This document shows, one piece after another, positions 1 to 6,309 of a stretch of 7,332 bases of DNA (its first letter is position 1; each line of letters opens with the position of its first letter). The stretch comes from Stenotrophomonas maltophilia (lineage in GTDB: Bacteria > Pseudomonadota > Gammaproteobacteria > Xanthomonadales > Xanthomonadaceae). The notes under the pieces are model-generated. The model ran no database searches. It saw only the letters and a program-made list of their open reading frames with translations, and was not told the DNA's origin. Where the stretch lies: positions 1 through 7,332 of the forward strand of contig DGIP01000219.1 in assembly GCA_002386405.1 (NCBI GenBank), written 5' to 3'. The translations under genes were made by a program, and so were the position numbers.

Positions 1-1650
1 GAGGGTGTCCTTGGAAGCGTCGGTCATGGCGTCAATCATTTTCGGGTCGATACGGGTGAACAGCGGGCTGTACACGGCGATGGTGTGGGAAAGCAGCGGC
101 GAGGCGATGTCGGTCCAGCGCAGCACCGGGGCGGCCAGGAACGCTTCGGCCTGCGCGGCGGTGGCCGGCAGCACCGGCTTCAGTGCGGTAACCAGCACGC
201 GGAACAGGTTCAGCCCCTGGGTGCAGACCGACTGCAGCTGCGCATCGGCGCCCTCCTGCTTGGCGATCACCCACGGCTTCTGCTCGTCGATGTAGCGGTT
301 GGCTTCGTCGGCCAGCGCCATGGTCAGGCGCAGCGCGGCGGCCGGATCATTGCGCTCATAGGCTTCACGCACTGGTGCCAGGCCGGCCACGAAGCGGTCG
401 TACTGCGCGGCATCGGGCAGCGCATCGGCCAGGCGGCCATCGAAACGCTTGCTGATGAAGCCGGCGCAGCGGCTGGCCAGGTTGACGAACTTGCCGACCA
501 GGTCGGCGTTCACGCGTGCGATGAAGTCGCCCAGGTTCAGGTCGAGATCGTCGACACCGCCCGAGGACTTGGCCGCGAAGTAGTAACGCAGGGCTTCCGG
601 TTCCAGCCCCGCATCCAGGAAGGTGCGGGCCATCACGAAGGTGCCGCGCGACTTGGACATCTTCGCGCCATCCACGGTGAGGTAGCCGTTGACGTGCAGG
701 CGGGTCGGCGCGCGGTGGCCGGTGCCATGCAGCACCGCCGGCCAGAACAGGCCGTGGAAGTTGACGATGTCCTTGCCGATGAAATGGTGCAGCTCGGTGC
801 TGGTGCCGGCGCGCAGGTGCGCGTCGAAATCCTCGCCGTTCTTCGCGCACAGCGCCTGGAAGCTGGACAGGTAGCCGATCGGCGCATCCAGCCAGACGTA
901 GAAATACTTGCCCGGGTGGCCCGGGATCTGGAAGCCGAAGTAGGGCGCGTCGCGGGAGATGTCCCACGCGCGCAGGCCGCCTTCGGCATTGAGCCACTCG
1001 CCCAGCTTGGCCTTCACCCCGGGCAGGGCCACGTCGCCGGCCAGCCACTCGCGCAGGAACGCCTCGAAACGGCCCACCTCGAAGAAGAAGTGCTCCGAAT
1101 CGCGGATTTCCGGGGTGGCGCCGGAAATGACCGAGCGCGGGTCTTTCAGGTCGGTCGGCGAGTAGGTCGCACCGCACACCTCGCAGTTGTCGCCGTACTG
1201 GTCGGGCGTGCCACAGTTGGGGCAGATGCCCTTGATGTAGCGGTCGGGCAGGAACATGCCCTTGGCCGGGTCGTAGAACTGGGCCACCGAACGGCGCGTG
1301 ATGTGCCCTTCCGCCTCAAGCTTGAGGTAGAACGCTTCGGTAAGTGCCTTGTTGCCGGCCGAATTGGTCGAATCGTAATGATCGAACGCGACCCCGAACG
1401 CGGCGAAATCACGCTCGTGGCTGGCCTGGATGTTGGCGATGAACGCTTCCGGGGTCACCCCGGCCTTCTCGGCCGCCAGCATGATCGGGGTGCCGTGGGT
1501 GTCGTCGGCGCACACGAACCAGGTCTTGCCGCCGCTCATTCGCCGCGCGCGCACCCAGATATCAGCCTGGATGTAGCCGACCAGGTGGCCCAGGTGCAGC
1601 GGGCCGTTGGCGTAGGGCAGTGCGGTGGTGACAAGAGCGGTGCGGGTCAT
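1..1650 (-). CDS. metG: Methionyl-tRNA synthetase MetG, N-terminal 550 residues (3' end beyond window)
   Basis: Cytoplasmic class I aminoacyl-tRNA synthetase that charges tRNA-Met with methionine using ATP. The frame is open from an ATG at 1650 to the left edge, giving exactly 550 codons. The HIGH-type motif is HLGH at residues 19-22, within PYANGPLHLGH. The zinc-knuckle cysteines of the connective domain are C143, C146, C156 and C159 (two CxxC pairs). KMSKS is at residues 330-334 (bases 649-663). The alpha-helical anticodon-binding domain follows, with W460 in DEQKPWVIAKQ matching the anticodon-reading Trp (W461) of the E. coli enzyme. These positions lie within one to three residues of E. 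coli MetG as I recall it, so the start is well supported despite a weak Shine-Dalgarno. The C-terminal tRNA-binding/dimerisation domain found in long MetG forms would lie outside the window, so its presence cannot be judged. It is a core gene, transcribed away from the T3SS operon. Confidence 0.98.
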   Translation of the reverse strand, partial: MTRTALVTTALPYANGPLHLGHLVGYIQADIWVRARRMSGGKTWFVCADDTHGTPIMLAAEKAGVTPEAFIANIQASHERDFAAFGVAFDHYDSTNSAGNKALTEAFYLKLEAEGHITRRSVAQFYDPAKGMFLPDRYIKGICPNCGTPDQYGDNCEVCGATYSPTDLKDPRSVISGATPEIRDSEHFFFEVGRFEAFLREWLAGDVALPGVKAKLGEWLNAEGGLRAWDISRDAPYFGFQIPGHPGKYFYVWLDAPIGYLSSFQALCAKNGEDFDAHLRAGTSTELHHFIGKDIVNFHGLFWPAVLHGTGHRAPTRLHVNGYLTVDGAKMSKSRGTFVMARTFLDAGLEPEALRYYFAAKSSGGVDDLDLNLGDFIARVNADLVGKFVNLASRCAGFISKRFDGRLADALPDAAQYDRFVAGLAPVREAYERNDPAAALRLTMALADEANRYIDEQKPWVIAKQEGADAQLQSVCTQGLNLFRVLVTALKPVLPATAAQAEAFLAAPVLRWTDIASPLLSHTIAVYSPLFTRIDPKMIDAMTDASKDTL

Positions 1651-1666
1651 GAGGCTGCGCGGGTGC

Positions 1667-1699
1667 GGGGGGAACGCGGGATTATCGCACGCTCCCCCC
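1667..1699 (-). promoter_or_regulatory. GC-rich hairpin in the metG leader / DUF2147-metG intergenic space
   Basis: In the 59-bp gap between the DUF2147 stop and the metG start, two 12-nt arms (1667-1678 and 1688-1699) can pair around a 9-nt loop. Read on the minus strand the arms are GGGGGGAGCGTG and CGCGTTCCCCCC: ten Watson-Crick pairs and two G-U wobbles. No U-run follows on either strand, so it is not a canonical intrinsic terminator. It may attenuate read-through from the upstream gene or act as a metG leader structure. The loop carries GATAAT on the minus strand (bases 1681-1686), which matches five of six bases of a sigma-70 -10 box; no convincing -35 lies 16-18 nt upstream of it. Promoter and terminator readings are both possible. 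Confidence 0.4.
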
Positions 1700-1709
1700 C
1701 AGCCAGCGG

Positions 1710-2153
1710 TTACTCGCGGATCCAGGTCTGGGCGCGGCAGATGAAGGCCACGCAGCCGGACATGTCCAGCTTCTTGCCGCCCTGGTGCAGTTCCACCTTG
1801 GACTTGTAGGTCTTGCCGTTGGCCGGGTCCAGCACGGTGCCGCCGGACCACTTGTGGTCACCGTCCGGCTTCAGGTTCCACAGGATGGTCATGCCCTTCA
1901 CCGGCTTGCCCTTGTTGGCGCCGCTGCAGTCGTCGCAGACCGGGTTCGGGCCCTTGTCCGACTTCAGCACTTCCACCACCTTGCCGGTGAGGGTGCCATT
2001 GGCGGCCTGGGTGATCTCCACGATCGACTTCACCTGACCGGTCTTGTCGTCGATGGTCTTCCAGCGGCCCGCCGCGCTGTCGGCGGCCGAAGCGGACATT
2101 GCGGCCATCACCAACGGCAGCGCCAGCAGCAGGGTTTTGAAGGTTTTGCGCAT
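1710..2153 (-). CDS. DUF2147 family exported protein
   Basis: 147-residue protein of the DUF2147 family, whose function is unknown. A Sec signal peptide is clear: basic MRK, a hydrophobic LLLALPLVMAAM core and a likely cut after ASA at about residue 23, so it should be periplasmic. The mature part shows the family pattern: GRWKTIDDKTG near residues 29-39, GKVVE near 57-61, a central CDDC segment (C73, C76), NKGKPVKGMTIL near 80-91, WSGGTVLDPANGKTYKSK near 102-119, and the C-terminal MSGCVAFICRAQTW (C134, C139). Four cysteines in an exported protein suggest disulfides, which is an inference. The start at 2153 is fixed by the signal peptide and by a strong Shine-Dalgarno, GGAGG at 2160-2164, six bases upstream. 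The reading frame stays open far upstream (to about 5411), but that part is antisense to other genes and not coding. It lies 59 bp upstream of metG on the same strand and could be co-transcribed with it. Confidence 0.93.
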   Translation of the reverse strand: MRKTFKTLLLALPLVMAAMSASAADSAAGRWKTIDDKTGQVKSIVEITQAANGTLTGKVVEVLKSDKGPNPVCDDCSGANKGKPVKGMTILWNLKPDGDHKWSGGTVLDPANGKTYKSKVELHQGGKKLDMSGCVAFICRAQTWIRE

Positions 2154-2263
2154 GTTTCCCCTCCCAGGGATGTACGTGAATGCCGGCGCGCGGCCGGGAC
2201 AGCTGGACTGTATACCCATTCGCTCTGGTACGGAACGGACCGGCAGCGGCCGCTGCAACGCAT
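2154..2263 (-). promoter_or_regulatory. Intergenic region between yaeR-like gene and DUF2147 gene, with possible -10 box
   Basis: This 110-bp gap lies between two minus-strand genes. On the minus strand it holds TATACA (bases 2209-2214), a plausible -10 box (four of six consensus bases) about 56 bp from the DUF2147 start. No good -35 is seen at the expected spacing. The predicted leader contains a short CCGGC/GCCGG inverted repeat near 2183-2197 and ends in the strong Shine-Dalgarno at 2160-2164. This fits the DUF2147 gene having its own promoter. No open frame of interest is present. Confidence 0.35.
2243..2256. repeat. Perfect 14-bp palindrome downstream of the yaeR-like gene
   Basis: GCAGCGGCCGCTGC is identical to its reverse complement. 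It begins seven bases after the yaeR-like stop codon on the minus strand. As RNA it could form only a stem with a very tight loop, and no T-run follows, so it is a poor intrinsic terminator. It could be a protein-binding site, a weak pause/termination element, or chance in GC-rich DNA. Confidence 0.35.
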
Positions 2264-2656
2264 TCAGCTGACTTCGTAAAGCTCCAGCGGCAGCCCGTCC
2301 GGGTCGGCGAAGAAGGTGAAGCGCTGGCCGGTGTACTCGTCGACACGGATCGGCTCGCAGGGCACGCCTTCGGCCGCCAGGCGTTCGATCATCGGCTCCA
2401 GGGTGGCTACCCGGAACGCCAGGTGGCGCAGGCCCTGCGCTTCCGGGCGGCTGGGCCGGTGCGGCGGCGAAGGGAACGAGAACAGCTCCAGTTGGCCGCC
2501 GTCGGGCAGGGCCAGGTCGAGCTTCCACGAATCGCGCGCGGCGCGGTGGTGCTCGGCCTTGACCGTCAAGCCGAGCACGCGGACGTAGAAGTCGCGCGAA
2601 CGGTCGTAATCGGCACAGATCAGGGCGACATGGTGGATGCCAAGCAGGGGTGTCAT
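2264..2656 (-). CDS. yaeR: VOC-family metalloprotein, YaeR/GloA2 type
   Basis: 130-residue cytoplasmic protein of the vicinal oxygen chelate (glyoxalase I-like) superfamily. It closely resembles E. coli YaeR/GloA2 as I recall that sequence: ARDSWKLDLAL at residues 40-50, ELFSFPSPPHRPSRPEA at 57-73, GLRHLAF at 75-81, and the ending TFFADPDGLPLELYE. The usual VOC metal ligands are all present: H9 (in HHVAL), E57 (in LELFSF), H78 (in LRHLAF) and E125 (in LELYE), so a metal-bound active site should be intact. The physiological substrate of this subgroup is not firmly established, and a lyase, isomerase or detoxification role is inference. I chose the ATG at 2656 because it matches YaeR length and has an AGGA Shine-Dalgarno about ten bases upstream. 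The in-frame ATG at 2719 would add a Pro-rich tail without family similarity. It is divergent from the T3SS operon and is the last housekeeping gene before it. Confidence 0.93.
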   Translation of the reverse strand: MTPLLGIHHVALICADYDRSRDFYVRVLGLTVKAEHHRAARDSWKLDLALPDGGQLELFSFPSPPHRPSRPEAQGLRHLAFRVATLEPMIERLAAEGVPCEPIRVDEYTGQRFTFFADPDGLPLELYEVS

Positions 2657-2843
2657 GGGATCGATTCCTGGTGGCGCATCCGCGCAACCGTCTGGGTGGG
2701 GGCGATACAAATACCGCAACTCGCGCTGGCTTTCTAACTTCTTGTAGAGCGTTGCCCCCCTGCCGTCTCCAACATGCAGCCCTCATCGAGCAGGGCCGCA
2801 GACCGCGTGCCGCCTCGGCAAACGCCTGAACGGGAGTGGTCGG
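2657..2843. promoter_or_regulatory. Divergent intergenic region between yaeR-like gene and T3SS operon
   Basis: This 187-bp region should hold the yaeR-like promoter (minus) and the promoter of the T3SS regulator operon (plus). It contains a patch at 2706-2752 of about 47% GC, with 2731-2745 far lower still, in a window that is otherwise strongly GC-rich; such a dip is usual for promoter or regulator-binding DNA. I could not assign -35/-10 hexamers with confidence on either strand. No tRNA, integrase, IS end or attachment-site repeat is visible. A short frame from an ATG at 2774 overlaps the regulator gene and looks non-coding. Confidence 0.5.
2832..2836 (+). promoter_or_regulatory. Shine-Dalgarno of the InvF-like regulator
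   Basis: GGGAG lies seven bases before the ATG at 2844 and supports that start. The in-frame triplets just upstream are not start codons. Confidence 0.6.
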
Positions 2844-3521
2844 ATGCACGTCATCGTCAATGCAGGGCAGGGCCCTATCGACCTCACCGTCGGTGGGCGG
2901 GCCATCCCGCTCGCTCCCGGTGACCGCCTGCTGCTGGCCGGTGTGCCGCTGCCGCGCAACACCGGGCTGGACACCCTCACGCTGGCCGGCAGTGGCATGG
3001 CGCGGGCGCTGGCCCATTTCGACCACGCCAGCAACGTGCTGCGCCCGGCCGGTGAGCCGCAGCCGCTGTGCTGGGTGGTACCGGCCGCGCTGGAAGATCC
3101 GGATGTGGCGGCCGCGTGGCTGATCGACCAGCTGGCGCGCGGTGCCGGGCAGCCCGAGGACAGCCAAGCCGCCCAGCTGCTGCGGCACCTGGCGCGCAGC
3201 GAAAGCTACGGCCTGATGCGTTTCCTGCTGGACGAAGGCGGCGACAACACCGTGGCCGCGCTGGCCCAACGCTATGGCCTGTCCTCGGCGCAGTTCCACC
3301 GGCGGTGTCGGCAGGTGCTGGGCCGCCCACTCAAGCGCGAGCTGCGCATCCAGCGCGCCGCGCGCGCGCTGCTGGCCTATCCCGGCCGTGCGCGTTCGTT
3401 CACCTACCTCGCCGCCGACCACGGCTACGCGTCGCTGTCGCACTTCTGCACCGACGTGAAATCGCTGATCGGTTGTTCGCCCCTTTCCGTCTACCGGGCC
3501 GTCTCGACGCCCAACGAGTGA
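2844..3521 (+). CDS. invF: InvF/MxiE-like AraC-family T3SS transcriptional activator
   Basis: 225-residue predicted DNA-binding regulator. The C-terminal half is an AraC/XylS-type pair of helix-turn-helix units: the first near residues 136-157 (TVAALAQRYGLSSAQFHRRC) and the second near 186-209 (LAADHGYASLSHFCTDVKSL), followed by IGCSPLSVYR. RSESYGLMRFLL at residues 118-129, LGRPLKRELRIQRAARALL at 159-177, and the DHGYASLSHF / LIGCSP core parallel Salmonella InvF as I recall it (KSESYWLVGYLL, LGGKAKSELRNWRMAQSLL, NHGYSSPSHF, LIGVSP). Length also fits (InvF and MxiE are about 210-250 residues). The N-terminal half (1-110) is divergent and shows no recognised ligand-binding motif. InvF and MxiE activate effector genes only together with a translocator chaperone (SicA / IpgC), so a similar co-activation is inferred here; no such chaperone lies in this window. 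It stands first in the operon, three bases before sctC, exactly as invF and mxiE precede their secretin genes. Confidence 0.9.
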   Translation: MHVIVNAGQGPIDLTVGGRAIPLAPGDRLLLAGVPLPRNTGLDTLTLAGSGMARALAHFDHASNVLRPAGEPQPLCWVVPAALEDPDVAAAWLIDQLARGAGQPEDSQAAQLLRHLARSESYGLMRFLLDEGGDNTVAALAQRYGLSSAQFHRRCRQVLGRPLKRELRIQRAARALLAYPGRARSFTYLAADHGYASLSHFCTDVKSLIGCSPLSVYRAVSTPNE

Positions 3522-3524
3522 TCC

Positions 3525-5201
3525 ATGCGTTCCCTGTCGTTGTACCTGCTGTTGTTGACCGTTCCTTCCGTTGCACTCGCACAGACCCCGCTGGAAGGCA
3601 CCGCGATCCAGGATCGCGCCGACCTGCCGCATGCCACCGGCTTCGTCTCCCGCGCCGACAACGCCAGTCACCTGCTCAACGCCATCGGCGCGCGTGCCCG
3701 ACAGGCCGTAGTGCTCAGCCCCAAGGCGCAGAAAAAGAAGGTCAGCGGCAGTTTCGACCTGGCGCGGCCGTTGGACGTGCTGGCCAAGGTCTCGGCGGAA
3801 CTGGGCCTGGTCTGGTACAGCGACGGCCAGTCGATCTACGTATATGACGCCGACGAGCAGAAGAACGCCGTCGGCCGCCTGCGGCATACCTCGATCGCCA
3901 CGCTGTCGGACTTCCTGCGCAAGGCGCGCCTGTCCGACACGCGCTACCCGGTGCGCGGCGGCGGCGCCGATGGCACGTTCTACGTGGCCGGCCCGCCGGT
4001 GTACGTGGACATCGTGATGAACGCGGCGCGCTACCTGGATGACCTGTACGAAGGCGCCGACGCCAGCCCCCACCACGTGGAAGTGATCAAGCTGGAGCAC
4101 AGCTTCGTCAACGGGCGCCGCTACGGCCTGCGCACCAACGAAGTGTCGTTGCCGGGCATCGCCGACGTGCTGGCCGGGGTGCTGCAGCTGGGCGACTTCG
4201 GTGCGGTGGTCAAGCAGCCGTCGATGCCGGTCGACCCGGCCACCATCACCGAAGAACTGCTGCCAGCGCAGCCGGCGGCGCAGGTGGCCACCCAGGTGCC
4301 GGTCGGGCCGACCCCCGCCGTGGTGATGGCCTACGCCGAAACCAACAGCCTGATCGTGCGCGGCACGCTGGCGCAGATCGAACAGGTCAAGCGGCTGGTG
4401 GGTGAAATGGACGTGCCCCGCAAACAGATCGAGATGTCGCTGTGGATCATCGACATCAAGAAGACCGAACTGGACCGCCTGGGCGTGAACTGGAGCGGCG
4501 GCATCAACATCGGCAACCGCCTGGCGATCGGCATCAACCAGTCGCCCTCGGTCAGCACGCTCGACGGCAGCCGCTTCCTGGCGTCGGTCCAGGCGATGGC
4601 AAGCAAGGGCGACGCACACATCATCTCGCGCCCGGTGCTGCTGACCCAGGAGAACATTCCGGCCTACTTCGACAGCAACCAGACCTTCTACACCCAGCTG
4701 GTGGGCGAGCGCGCCACCTCCCTGGAACAGGTCACCTACGGCACCCTGATCAGCGTGCGTCCGCGCATTTCCAGCGGCAACGACGTGGAAATGCAGCTGA
4801 AGATCGAAGACGGTGCCGCCGATGGCACCCGCTCGGTGGACGCGCTGCCGCTGGTCAACCGCACCGTGATCGACACCGTGGCGCGGGTGCCGCAGCAACT
4901 CAGCCTGCTGGTGGGTGGCTACACCCGCACCCAGTCCGATGACGGCTACAGCGGCATCCCCGGCCTGCGCCGCATTCCCGGCGTGGGCAAGCTGTTCGGG
5001 CAGGACAGCCGCTCGGCCGAGAGCCTGGTGCGGGTGTTCCTCATCCAGCCGCGCCTGTTGACCGGCAGCGACCCGGTGGATGGCTACCGCATGCCGGAGG
5101 TGTATGGCCCGGGTGTCGGCGACGCCGTGCGTGACCAGATCCGCGCGTTGCACCCGCATCTGAAGTCGGCGGAGGGCGCGCATGGCACTGCCGGCCATTA
5201 A
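3525..5201 (+). CDS. sctC: Type III secretion outer-membrane secretin SctC, InvG/MxiD type
   Basis: 558-residue secretin (Salmonella InvG is 562) that oligomerises into the outer-membrane ring through which the T3SS needle passes. It begins with a Sec signal peptide (MRSLSLYLLLLTVPSVALAQ, cut near residue 19-20). The periplasmic N0 domain follows (about 35-112: LVWYSDGQSIYVYDADE), then N1 (about 118-175: YPVRGGG, TFYVAGPPVYVDIVMNAA) and N3 (about 185-298: NSLIVRGTLAQIEQVKRLV). A Pro/Ala-rich loop at about 231-266 interrupts N3, as loops do in InvG. The secretin core spans about 300-510, with SLWIIDIKKTELDRLG, STLDGSRFLASV, ISRPVLLTQENIPA, YGTLISVRPRIS and the closing VPQQLSLLVGGYTR (455-468). 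These blocks match InvG closely from memory. The C-terminal tail after about 510 is where pilotin would bind in InvG. The start lies three bases after the regulator stop with little Shine-Dalgarno, so translation is probably coupled. Confidence 0.97.
   Translation: MRSLSLYLLLLTVPSVALAQTPLEGTAIQDRADLPHATGFVSRADNASHLLNAIGARARQAVVLSPKAQKKKVSGSFDLARPLDVLAKVSAELGLVWYSDGQSIYVYDADEQKNAVGRLRHTSIATLSDFLRKARLSDTRYPVRGGGADGTFYVAGPPVYVDIVMNAARYLDDLYEGADASPHHVEVIKLEHSFVNGRRYGLRTNEVSLPGIADVLAGVLQLGDFGAVVKQPSMPVDPATITEELLPAQPAAQVATQVPVGPTPAVVMAYAETNSLIVRGTLAQIEQVKRLVGEMDVPRKQIEMSLWIIDIKKTELDRLGVNWSGGINIGNRLAIGINQSPSVSTLDGSRFLASVQAMASKGDAHIISRPVLLTQENIPAYFDSNQTFYTQLVGERATSLEQVTYGTLISVRPRISSGNDVEMQLKIEDGAADGTRSVDALPLVNRTVIDTVARVPQQLSLLVGGYTRTQSDDGYSGIPGLRRIPGVGKLFGQDSRSAESLVRVFLIQPRLLTGSDPVDGYRMPEVYGPGVGDAVRDQIRALHPHLKSAEGAHGTAGH
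5171..5175 (+). promoter_or_regulatory. Shine-Dalgarno of sctW inside sctC
   Basis: GGAGG lies six bases before the ATG at 5182. It decides the sctW start, which overlaps the last 20 bases of sctC in another frame, and favours it over the later in-frame ATGs (from 5332). Confidence 0.7.
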
Positions 5202-6309
5202 TCGACACGTCACCACGCCGCTGCCGGTGACGCCACGCCAGGCCAGCACGCAGGGCGACCGCGACGACACCGCCAAGGACCTGCTGTCCGGATCGGGCAA
5301 GCCGTCCAGGCCGGGCTCGCTGGCCACGGCCATGTCCATGCAGGATGACCTCGCGGCCCTGGTCGCCTCGCTGCGCAATCGCCGCGACGGCCAGCAGGCG
5401 GGCGCCAGCATGGAATCGCAGGCGTGGATCGACCACGTGCTGGACGATCAGGTGTACACCAAGGTCACCGACCTGCGCGCGCTGCTGGATGGCATGCGCA
5501 GCCCGGTGCAGCTGCTGGCGCTGCTCCGGCAGCTGTTCCCCGACCCCAGCGACATGCTGGCGGTGCTGCGCTCACTGATCGCCGATGACGAACTGCAGGA
5601 ACTGCGCGAGCTGTTGCAGCAGTCGCTGGAGCAGCTGCTTGCCGACGAGGCCGCGCAGGGCAATGGCGCGGCTACGCGCGGTGGCCTGAACGTGGCGGTC
5701 AAGGCACGCCTGGCCGCCCGTGGCAGCCAGTTCTCCGCGCGCGCGCTGCGCCAGAGCTACCGCGACTTCATCGGCAACCACCAGGACTGCGTGGGCGAGT
5801 ACGCCGGCTGGATTGCGCTGTACGGCTTCGAGCGGCGCGCGCAGGTGGTGGACTTCATGGAACAGGCAATCGGCGCGGATATGTACTCGCTCGACCCCAG
5901 TGCCTCGCACCTGGAGTTCGGCCGGCTGCTGCGCCAGGTGCGCAACCTGGCCGTGCTGCGCTCCACCGACCACCTGCTGGTACAGGAGGCCACCCGCGAC
6001 CGGCTGCTGGCGCGGCTGTCCACCACCGCTGAAGCGGTGGTCGGCGGGCTGCTGGATGTGGTGCGCGGCCTGCAGGACTGGGCCGGCCTGTTCGCGGGCC
6101 CCCTGGCCGATGCGCGGGTGGCGCTGTCCGCCCCCGAACGTGCGCGGCTGGTGCAGGCGCTGCGCCGCGCGCTGGGTGGCCTGCCCGATGCGGTGTGGAG
6201 CGATGACCTGGCGCGCGAACGTGCGGCGCAGTCTCTGGAGGTGGTGGTGGTGGAAAGCATGAAACGCGAACGCTGGCACGCCGGCCACGCCGGTGGGGTG
6301 AGCGTATGA
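5182..6309 (+). CDS. sctW: T3SS gatekeeper SctW (InvE/MxiC type, HrpJ domain)
   Basis: 375-residue gatekeeper (InvE is about 372, MxiC about 355). Proteins of this family sit at the cytoplasmic export gate, hold back effectors until translocators are secreted, and bind chaperone-translocator complexes. Residues 1-50 are polar, rich in Pro, Thr, Ser and Gly, and probably disordered, as expected for the N-terminal secretion-signal/chaperone-binding part. A HrpJ-type helical domain follows, about 54-215 (MQDDLAALVASLRNRR, DLRALLDGMRSPVQLLALLR, SDMLAVLRSLIADDELQELR, SYRDFIGN, GWIALYGFERRAQVVDFM). The remainder is helical and likely forms the TyeA-like C-terminal domain, fused as in InvE/MxiC rather than separate as in Ysc systems. 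Assignment rests on the HrpJ-like pattern, length, and position between sctC and sctV; sequence conservation is lower than for its neighbours. It overlaps sctV by the ATGA at 6306-6309. Confidence 0.9.
   Translation: MALPAINRHVTTPLPVTPRQASTQGDRDDTAKDLLSGSGKPSRPGSLATAMSMQDDLAALVASLRNRRDGQQAGASMESQAWIDHVLDDQVYTKVTDLRALLDGMRSPVQLLALLRQLFPDPSDMLAVLRSLIADDELQELRELLQQSLEQLLADEAAQGNGAATRGGLNVAVKARLAARGSQFSARALRQSYRDFIGNHQDCVGEYAGWIALYGFERRAQVVDFMEQAIGADMYSLDPSASHLEFGRLLRQVRNLAVLRSTDHLLVQEATRDRLLARLSTTAEAVVGGLLDVVRGLQDWAGLFAGPLADARVALSAPERARLVQALRRALGGLPDAVWSDDLARERAAQSLEVVVVESMKRERWHAGHAGGVSV

Noticed and set aside
85..1809. 574-codon plus-strand open frame
   Set aside because: Antisense of metG, with no recognisable domain; metG on the other strand has all catalytic motifs.
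2657..2719. Upstream in-frame ATG (2719) for the yaeR-like gene
   Set aside because: It would add 21 residues not found in YaeR, and the ATG at 2656 has a suitable Shine-Dalgarno and family-typical length.
2774..2920. Short plus-strand frame starting in the intergenic region and overlapping the regulator gene
   Set aside because: Arg/Pro-rich, overlaps the well-supported regulator in another frame, no Shine-Dalgarno or family pattern.
2154..5411. Very long open frame on the minus strand continuing upstream of the DUF2147 start, antisense to the regulator and secretin
   Set aside because: It is low-complexity Arg/Gln/His/Ala-rich translation opposite genes with clear family matches; only the last 147 codons (1710-2153) are real. 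Open antisense frames are common in GC-rich DNA.
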